Made by a program: the position numbers and the translations under genes. A stretch of DNA of 10,484 nucleotides, from the NCBI GenBank assembly GCA_900759575.1, contig CAAEVU010000181.1:1-10484 (forward strand). The letters are read 5' to 3'. Under the pieces are notes generated by a model. That model made no database searches, was not told the DNA's origin, and saw only the letters and a program-made list of their open reading frames with translations. The stretch is from Clostridia bacterium (GTDB lineage Bacteria > Bacillota > Clostridia > Oscillospirales > Acutalibacteraceae). Shown in pieces: positions 5,983-10,484 of the stretch (positions are counted from its first letter, which is position 1; the number at the start of each line of letters is the position of its first letter).

Positions 5983-6648
5983 TTACAAAAAACGAAGCAT
6001 GTCAGGAACTTCCAGCAAAGTGGAAATAGAACAAACTCCTGCGGGAACGGGTTTGTTGTTTCGGTTGAGCCACAAAGTGGAAATTCCCTGCGAGGAGGCA
6101 CCGTTGACATCGCTAGAAAGGGAATCACCTAAATGGATTACATTGTGAGGAGCGAGGTCGGTTTCTTCCAGAGCAAGCCGGAATAATTCTGGCCTTGGTT
6201 TGTATGACCTGGCATCTTCGCTTGTAAACACACCAGCTACGGAAAATCCGTGATAGCGGATCGCAGAAAGAATATCGTCTCGGTCAATATTCGAGACGAT
6301 ATAAACCGGCACAGGACACTTGGTAAGAAATTCGCTGGAATCATCGAAAGCAGGAGGAGACTGCCAGTGGCGGAATAAAAGCTGGCTTAAGTTTTCGCTG
6401 TTTGCAGACGAATGAAAATAGCGGATCGTTTGCTCCAGCGAAAGCTGTTCTAAATTTCGTTGTGTTTGAAAAGTATTTTCGTAGGATTGGCGGCAGCTTT
6501 CCTGAAATATGTTCCACCAATAGCTGGCGATTTGCTGCGTGTTTTCCGCCCGTCCTGTACTTATGATTTCTTGGCAGATGGTGCTTATGACCTCACCGTC
6601 CTCGTGAACTAAAGTACCGTAGAAATCGCAAAAAACAGCTTGTATCAT
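5983..6648 (-). CDS. HAD-superfamily hydrolase, DxYGT subgroup
   Basis: A complete 221-residue cytoplasmic hydrolase of the haloacid dehalogenase superfamily. Motif I is DFYGTL with nucleophile Asp8. Motif II is VSN (Ser119), after a hydrophobic strand VPVYI. Motif III is the lysine in SYKPRPELF (Lys150), and motif IV is HLGDSLSSDVNGA (Asp175 and Asp180). Residues ~16-90 form the helical cap. Position +2 of motif I is Tyr rather than the acid/base Asp of most HAD phosphatases, as in L-2-haloacid dehalogenases and some related enzymes, so phosphatase activity should not be assumed. The start has GGGGGC about 6 nt upstream and its own promoter. The gene is less GC-rich than its neighbours and sits, in opposite orientation, between the two ends of a broken integrase. 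Substrate unknown. Confidence 0.85.
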   Translation of the reverse strand: MIQAVFCDFYGTLVHEDGEVISTICQEIISTGRAENTQQIASYWWNIFQESCRQSYENTFQTQRNLEQLSLEQTIRYFHSSANSENLSQLLFRHWQSPPAFDDSSEFLTKCPVPVYIVSNIDRDDILSAIRYHGFSVAGVFTSEDARSYKPRPELFRLALEETDLAPHNVIHLGDSLSSDVNGASSQGISTLWLNRNNKPVPAGVCSISTLLEVPDMLRFL

Positions 6649-6678
6649 AAGGACGCCCCCAAATACTTTTTTGAATTG

Positions 6679-6707
6679 ATTATAGCATGCGTTTTAAACG
6701 CAGTAAA
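6679..6707 (-). promoter_or_regulatory. Promoter of the HAD gene with an operator-like palindrome in the spacer
   Basis: On the minus strand: TTTACT (6707-6702), a 17-nt spacer, and TATAAT (6684-6679) with an upstream TGC giving an extended -10. The spacer contains GCGTTTAAAACGC (6689-6701), a perfect inverted repeat with a one-base centre. A regulator bound there would block RNA polymerase, so repression is a reasonable inference. The regulator is not identifiable here. Confidence 0.7.
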
Positions 6708-6723
6708 TGAGAAAAAGCCTTGA

Positions 6724-6736
6724 TGAAAACGTTTCA
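6724..6736. promoter_or_regulatory. LacI-type (cre-like) palindrome upstream of the HAD promoter
   Basis: TGAAAACGTTTCA is an inverted repeat around ACG. It resembles LacI-family or catabolite-control operators, which have a central CG, but is one base shorter than a standard 14-bp cre site. It lies just upstream of the -35 of the HAD promoter. It may be coincidental. Confidence 0.25.
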
Positions 6737-6742
6737 ATGTAG

Positions 6743-6847
6743 ATAGAAAGCTGGCTGGACCATAGTACCAGCCAGATCACGGAGCTGTACTATGTAAAGA
6801 AAGACACTTCTCGTCTAACTGGTATCACCAATGACTTTAATCTGTAA
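6743..6847 (+). pseudogene. Tyrosine integrase, C-terminal fragment
   Basis: An open stretch of 34 codons ends at TAA 6845-6847. It reads IESWLDHSTSQITELYYVKK followed by DTSRLTGITNDFNL. This is the C-terminus of a tyrosine recombinase: LDHS holds the second catalytic histidine region and TELYY the nucleophilic tyrosine. A TAG directly precedes the first codon, so nothing upstream can be read in this frame. Together with the N-terminal piece at 5851 it marks a single integrase gene on the plus strand, now broken. An integrase ending about 390 bp before an att-like repeat is the normal arrangement at an element end. Confidence 0.7.
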
Positions 6848-7187
6848 ATGCTATGCGACAGAGTGCACAAAATCAGAGTCAAAAATTTTGCACGTCCAAA
6901 AGGGCGGAAAAAGAGAAAACGCACCCGGAAAAGCCCGAAAAAGGCAAAACTGGGTGCGTTTCGGGTGCTGGAGAGGATGGAAACAGGTGAGAACGGTTGC
7001 AACCGAGTGTAAAAAGAGCTATAACATTTAGCACGGACTCGGTCTCGCCTGCCGGCTCGGGTGCTGCTCCCCGGTGGGGAGCGCCCAGCACTGACCGACG
7101 CGGCAGCGGAGAACGGCGCCGTAGCTTGCGTGCCACTGGCACGCACTCGCCCCACGACACGCACCTTACTGCCAAATCTTTCCGCTC
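6848..7187. other. Non-coding right end of the element
   Basis: No gene is supported in these 340 bases. There is an imperfect inverted repeat (GTGCA at 6863-6867 with TGCAC at 6889-6893). A 10-bp stem AAACGCACCC/GGGTGCGTTT (6917-6926 with 6952-6961) could act as a weak terminator after the integrase. There is also a 12-nt palindrome CGGTTGCAACCG (6994-7005). From about 7040 the sequence becomes GC-rich, with two more perfect hairpins at 7066-7082 and 7128-7144. The terminator and tRNA fragment of the second att-like repeat follow. Confidence 0.5.
7061..7144. repeat. GC-rich hairpin pair
   Basis: GCTCCCC-GGT-GGGGAGC (7066-7082) is enclosed by GTGCT (7061-7065) and AGCAC (7087-7091). GCGTGCCA-C-TGGCACGC (7128-7144) is an 8-bp perfect inverted repeat around one base. 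Both lie between the broken integrase and the tRNA-Trp fragment. They have no T-run, so are not ordinary terminators. Confidence 0.5.
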
Positions 7188-7196
7188 ACTAACGAA

Positions 7197-7234
7197 AAAA
7201 AGTCAGGTACCGCAAATGCGATACCTGACTTTTT
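7197..7234 (-). terminator. Intrinsic terminator downstream of tRNA-Trp fragment (copy B)
   Basis: A 13-bp stem AAAAAGTCAGGTA (7197-7209) pairs with TACCTGACTTTTT (7222-7234), with inner CGCA/TGCG pairs. It corresponds to 8-47. One arm differs by a compensated base (GTCAGG/CCTGAC versus ATCAGG/CCTGAT), so both halves changed together and the hairpin was kept. It may work in both directions. Confidence 0.85.
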
Positions 7235-7279
7235 GGGCAGGGGCAGAAGGACTTGAACCCTCGGCACGCGGTTTTAGAG
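7235..7279 (-). pseudogene. tRNA-Trp 3' half (copy B), att-like remnant
   Basis: This has the same 3' half as 47-91 and the same T arm and acceptor strand, but with two informative changes. The anticodon position reads CTA instead of CCA (loop CTCTAAA), and the 3' end reads CCC instead of CCA. The 5' half is again absent. It cannot be a working tRNA. The changes show that this copy is not under selection as a tRNA, which fits a displaced attachment-site fragment. Confidence 0.75.
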
Positions 7280-7288
7280 TGGATGTGG
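7236..7288. repeat. 53-bp direct repeat (att-like), copy B
   Basis: The partner of 48-100, with one mismatch. The flanks also match more loosely: 7188-7235 with 1-47, and 7289 to about 7620 with 101 to about 425. The regulator start codons lie at nearly the same distance from the repeat (257 and 261 nt). Confidence 0.8.
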
Positions 7289-7455
7289 AAACACGCAAGG
7301 GGGAGCGGGGAAGGGGCGGTGTATTGCCGCTTTTTTCGAACAAGCCCCGGCAGGGCGGTGCTGATTTGGCGCTTTCGCCCAGGAGTATCAGAAAAATCGC
7401 TCTGGAAGTAATGAGAACATCTCTATTCTAAAAGGAAGATGACATTCACTTTTTA

Positions 7456-7464
7456 TGATATAAT
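7456..7464 (+). promoter_or_regulatory. Extended -10 promoter of the two-component operon
   Basis: TGA followed by TATAAT (7459-7464) gives an extended -10; the -35 region is poor, which suits an extended -10 promoter. Initiation near 7471 would give a ~78-nt leader. The TATAATGACC block and following ~85 bp are conserved in the decayed copy (266-271). Confidence 0.55.
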
Positions 7465-7548
7465 GACCTTGCGAGTTCGGGATGCTGTCTAAATGACATA
7501 AAGAATACAAAACTTTTCGATATACTAGGGCTGAAAGGGGGAGAGAAC

Positions 7549-8220
7549 ATGAAAAACAAAATCCTGATCGTAGAGGATGAAGCAAAGCTACGGGAAGTGC
7601 TCTGCGACTATTTTATCAGCAAAGGGGACGAACCGTTTGAGGCCTCTAACGGTGTGCGTGCGTTGGAACTGTTGCAAGAGCATGAATTCGACGCTGCCCT
7701 GCTGGACATCATGATGCCCGGCCTGGACGGGCTGTCCGTGTGCCGTGCCGTGCGCCGGGAAAACGATGTGCCCATTGTTTTCCTCACCGCCTTGTCCGAC
7801 GAGGAGGACAAACTGCTGGGCTACGAGCTGGGGGCGGACGACTACGTGACAAAGCCCTTTTCTCTCTCTGTACTCTACGCCAAGGTGATGGCCCTCATCA
7901 AGCGGAACCAGCGGAAAGTGCTTGCCGGGGACCGGATGGAGTCGGGTGGGGTCACGCTGGAACAGTCCACACACCGGGTGTTCGCGGGGAAACGGGAAGT
8001 AGCCTTGACGCCCAAGGAATTCGCCCTGCTCCGCTGCCTGATGGAAAACCGGGGCTTGGTGCTTTCCCGGGAGCAGCTGCTGGTGAAGTGCTGGGGCTAC
8101 GACTACGAGGGGGAATCCCGGGCAGTGGACACCCACATCAAGCGGCTGCGTGAGAAACTGGGAGACTATGCCGGCAGCATCAAAACGGTGATCAAGGCTG
8201 GGTACCGATGGGAGGGGTGA
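7549..8220 (+). CDS. OmpR/PhoB-family response regulator
   Basis: A 223-residue cytoplasmic transcription regulator. The receiver domain (1-~118) has the acidic pocket Glu9/Asp10, phospho-acceptor Asp53 in LLDIMMPGLDG, Thr80 in VFLTA, and Lys102 in YVTKPF. The C-terminal winged-helix DNA-binding domain (~130-223) shows the usual pattern (LTPKEFALLRCLMEN, then REQLL, then RAVDTHIKRLREKLG, ending VIKAGYRWE). Length is normal. The start has GGGGGAG about 6 nt upstream. The kinase gene begins 2 nt after the stop, so the pair is co-translated. Its DNA targets are not known; the dead copy of the same gene before the ABC operon suggests that transporter as a candidate target. Confidence 0.93.
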   Translation: MKNKILIVEDEAKLREVLCDYFISKGDEPFEASNGVRALELLQEHEFDAALLDIMMPGLDGLSVCRAVRRENDVPIVFLTALSDEEDKLLGYELGADDYVTKPFSLSVLYAKVMALIKRNQRKVLAGDRMESGGVTLEQSTHRVFAGKREVALTPKEFALLRCLMENRGLVLSREQLLVKCWGYDYEGESRAVDTHIKRLREKLGDYAGSIKTVIKAGYRWEG

Positions 8221-8222
8221 AG

Positions 8223-10361
8223 ATGGAAAAGAAGCGGATGCGCTCCATGACGGCCATCACCCTGCGGCTTGCCTCCCTGGTGCTAGGAATATGGCTTCTG
8301 TGCATGAGCCTGCTGACCTTGGGCACTGCCCTGTATGTGTACCAGAATGTGCAGGAACAGGGGCGGGAATTGGCGGAGCTGGCAGGCAAGTTAAGCCAGC
8401 TGGACAGTTACTATGATGTCTTTCAGGAGGACTTGCTAACTGTCAAGGCCATCCCCGGGTTCCTGGACCATGAGATGCTGCAGTCAGTGGAGAAGGCCTA
8501 TGTAAACGCGGGGAGGCCCTCCCTGTGGACAGGAAAGGGGAATAGCTGGAGCATCTACGACAGCCGGACGGCGGACTGCCCGGTTTCGGTGGCCTTTGTG
8601 GACAGTGAGGGCCAGGTACTCCATAAAAGCGGAGACTTTCTCTCCTTTGAGTATGTCACAGAGGCTACCTGGTTGTCTGGGGAGGAGAGCCCCCTGGAGG
8701 GCTATGCCTGGCTGGACCTGGGCAACCCCACAGACCAGCGGTACCAGCTGCTGCGCAACAGTTACGACGGAACAGGGGATCTATATAATATCTGTGCCTT
8801 GCGTCTGACGGGGACTTTCGACGGCAGCCGGTTTGAGCCTTACGCCATGGCGGTGATGAACGATAGCGCCTTTTCCCAGGCGGTGGAGCGATGGCGAGAG
8901 GACACAGCCTACCAGGCCCCCCCAGCCGAAACATCCTCACCGGAGGAGAGTGGCACCGGGGAGGAAAACACTACCTCTGCCAGCGGGGAATCCTCTGCCA
9001 GTACAGAGGAAACTCCCTCTTTCACCTACGGCCAGCTGGACAGCCAGGGCTATGTGGAGTGGCATCAGCTGTTTGACCACACCGCGCAGGCCGGGCCGGA
9101 CACGGAACTGGTCACCATCTACGGCACTCGCCCCACTATGATGGTGTACGATGAGGGCTCTCAGGTGGACTACCAGGGAATCACCTACCCCAGCCTGCTG
9201 GAACTGTTGCTGAGCAGAGTCCCGGACAGCCAGGGACCCGCTTATGACTTTTATTCCGCCAGCGACCAGGAGAACCTATGGAACGTGGTGATTTTCAGCG
9301 CCCGAAGCTTTACGGACCTGACTGGCTATGACCCCAGCGATCCGGAGAGCTTGATCCCTGAGCCGGAATTCACCCTGATTGCGGTGGTCCAGGCCAGCCC
9401 CTTGAAGATCGCCATGGGGTTCCTCTGGAAGGTGTATCTCATCACCGGGCTGGTGGCTTTGTCGGGTTTCCTGCTGGTGAGGGGCAGTGTGAAAAAGCAC
9501 TTGCTCCGGCCGTTGGAGGAAGTCAATCAATCCATGGCCGCCAACTGGAGCCGCCTGCCCACTCTGGGGACCTCGCCCCCCAAATGGTGGGAGCCCGGGC
9601 TGCTTTCCCAGCAGTACACGGATATGCAGGACCGGCTGCGGATTGCCAAAAACGAGGTGACCCGGCTGAACACTGCCCTGAACTATGCCCGAACGGCGGA
9701 GGAGAACCGGCGTCAGATGATCTCCCACCTGACCCACCAGCTGAAAACACCCTTGGCGGTGATCCACGGCTATGCGGAAGGGCTGCGGGAGCATATTGCC
9801 GAGGAAAAGCGGGACCACTATGTGGAGATGATTCTCTCGGAAACAGAGCGTTCCGACAAGATGGTGCTGGAAATGCTGGACCTGTCCCGGCTGGAAGCAG
9901 GCAAGGTAAAGCTGTCCCGGGACCAAGTTTCCCTCCTGACCCTTGCCCAGTACATGGTGGAAAAGCTGGAGAAGCCCATTGCGGAAAAGCAGCTGCAAGT
10001 GGAATTCCTCACTCAGGAGGAAGGGCTTATTACAGCGGACGAAAGCCGTATGGCCCAGGTGATGGAAAACGTCTTCACCAATGCAGTGAAATACACGCCC
10101 AAAGGCGGGTGGATTCAGGTTGAGCTGGAAAAAGGTCGGAGGGAGATCACTTTTACCTTGAAAAATCAAAGCCAGCCCTTATCTCAGGAGGAGCTTCGCC
10201 AGGTGTGGGATCCCTTTTATCGTGCAAAAGACGCCCAAATGGAGGAGGGGACCGGCTTGGGGCTTGCCATTGTAAAAACCATTATTGAGCTCCACGGCGG
10301 TGATTGCTTTGCATGGAATATAGACCAGGGGGTGTCCTTTGGGTTTAAAATACCTCAGTAA
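8223..10361 (+). CDS. Membrane sensor histidine kinase with large extracellular domain
   Basis: A 712-residue kinase. I choose ATG 8223 because GGGAGGGG at 8210-8217 is well placed; an in-frame ATG at 8208 lies inside that site and the end of the regulator gene. TM1 is at ~12-36. An extracellular domain of about 360 residues follows, interrupted by a low-complexity Ser/Thr/Glu-rich linker (~231-267) that splits it in two. TM2 is at ~396-421, then a short HAMP-like linker and a DHp helix with the phospho-acceptor His505 in SHLTHQLKTPLAVI. The catalytic ATPase domain has an N box (ENVFTNAVKYTP, Asn620) and a G box GTGLGLAIV near 676. It would phosphorylate the adjacent regulator. The sensor domain is not one I recognise (no clear PAS or Cache signature by eye), so the ligand is unknown. 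Confidence 0.92.
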   Translation: MEKKRMRSMTAITLRLASLVLGIWLLCMSLLTLGTALYVYQNVQEQGRELAELAGKLSQLDSYYDVFQEDLLTVKAIPGFLDHEMLQSVEKAYVNAGRPSLWTGKGNSWSIYDSRTADCPVSVAFVDSEGQVLHKSGDFLSFEYVTEATWLSGEESPLEGYAWLDLGNPTDQRYQLLRNSYDGTGDLYNICALRLTGTFDGSRFEPYAMAVMNDSAFSQAVERWREDTAYQAPPAETSSPEESGTGEENTTSASGESSASTEETPSFTYGQLDSQGYVEWHQLFDHTAQAGPDTELVTIYGTRPTMMVYDEGSQVDYQGITYPSLLELLLSRVPDSQGPAYDFYSASDQENLWNVVIFSARSFTDLTGYDPSDPESLIPEPEFTLIAVVQASPLKIAMGFLWKVYLITGLVALSGFLLVRGSVKKHLLRPLEEVNQSMAANWSRLPTLGTSPPKWWEPGLLSQQYTDMQDRLRIAKNEVTRLNTALNYARTAEENRRQMISHLTHQLKTPLAVIHGYAEGLREHIAEEKRDHYVEMILSETERSDKMVLEMLDLSRLEAGKVKLSRDQVSLLTLAQYMVEKLEKPIAEKQLQVEFLTQEEGLITADESRMAQVMENVFTNAVKYTPKGGWIQVELEKGRREITFTLKNQSQPLSQEELRQVWDPFYRAKDAQMEEGTGLGLAIVKTIIELHGGDCFAWNIDQGVSFGFKIPQ

Positions 10362-10484
10362 AATTGAGAGTTTGCTCAGAACGGCTGAAACAGTGCTCTT
10401 TGTGTGAGGCGATCTGCCAAATGAACTGTTCAATAGGGAGCTTAGAAAAGGTGTCATTTTACCTTCTGTCCCATCCACGAAGCC
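10362..10484. other. Start of the region downstream of the kinase
   Basis: No terminator is visible in these 123 bases. A plus frame from about 10364 to the window edge is open and Cys-rich (RVCSERLKQCSLCEAICQM, then NC), but has no ribosome site or good start codon. Minus frames here overlap the kinase gene. If the module matches the left copy, a leader and transporter genes would be expected beyond the edge. Confidence 0.3.

Noticed and set aside
5982..6028. Plus-strand reading TKNEACQELPAKWK as a continuation of the integrase in another frame
   Set aside because: It overlaps the HAD C-terminus, which is a normal HAD ending, so the resemblance is most likely chance.
6751..6775. Perfect 8-bp hairpin CTGGCTGG/CCAGCCAG
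   Set aside because: It lies inside the integrase C-terminal coding remnant and has no T-run; probably incidental to the codons.
1..10484. CRISPR array, rRNA genes, insertion-sequence transposase
   Set aside because: I looked for regularly spaced short repeats, rRNA signatures and transposase motifs on both strands and saw none.
10364..10484. Cys-rich open frame at the right edge
   Set aside because: No ribosome site or start codon in a good context, and it is cut by the window edge; not enough to call a gene.

Overview
The window looks like an accessory region of a low-to-moderate-GC Gram-positive bacterium of the Clostridia, probably a gut Oscillospirales-type organism. The basis is strong AGGAGG-type ribosome sites, intrinsic terminators with T-runs, a lipoprotein solute-binding protein, an OmpR-type two-component system and remnants of a Firmicutes-style integrative element. 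The taxon is inference; no marker gene is present.

The most informative landmark is a pair of direct repeats of 53 bp with one mismatch, at 48-100 and 7236-7288. Read on the minus strand, each is the 3' half of a tRNA-Trp gene, from the anticodon loop to the acceptor end, followed by an intrinsic terminator. No 5' half of the tRNA is present at either site. Such 3' halves are classic attachment sites of tyrosine-recombinase elements. The 7.2 kb between them therefore reads as an old, decayed element. The similarity continues beyond the att-like core for about 430 bp (1 to ~425 versus 7188 to ~7620), covering a promoter region and the start of a response-regulator gene. That suggests two related modules accreted in tandem.

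Layout. Positions 1-430 hold a terminator, the tRNA-Trp 3' fragment and a response-regulator gene cut to 23 codons. Positions 560-886 hold a promoter and a structured ~290-nt leader with an intrinsic terminator just before the next gene. Positions 887-4909 hold a tight three-gene ABC importer operon: a lipoprotein binding protein, a MalF-like permease, and a MalG-like permease fused to a large extracytoplasmic domain plus extra membrane segments. No ATPase gene is present. Positions 4910-5610 hold no convincing gene but contain a degenerate direct repeat and a dense cluster of perfect hairpins resembling a conjugative-transfer or relaxosome region. Positions 5613-6847 hold a possible mobilization-gene start, a strong terminator and a tyrosine integrase reduced to its N-terminal and C-terminal ends. 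An intact HAD hydrolase gene with its own promoter lies between those two ends in the opposite direction. Positions 6848-7187 are the non-coding right end of the element. Positions 7188-10361 hold the second att-like repeat and an intact response regulator/histidine kinase pair whose kinase has a large extracellular sensor domain.

How the parts may work together (inference): the kinase senses an extracellular signal and the regulator controls a transporter. The dead regulator copy directly upstream of the ABC operon suggests that transporter and two-component system were originally one module. The transporter substrate cannot be read from the sequence.
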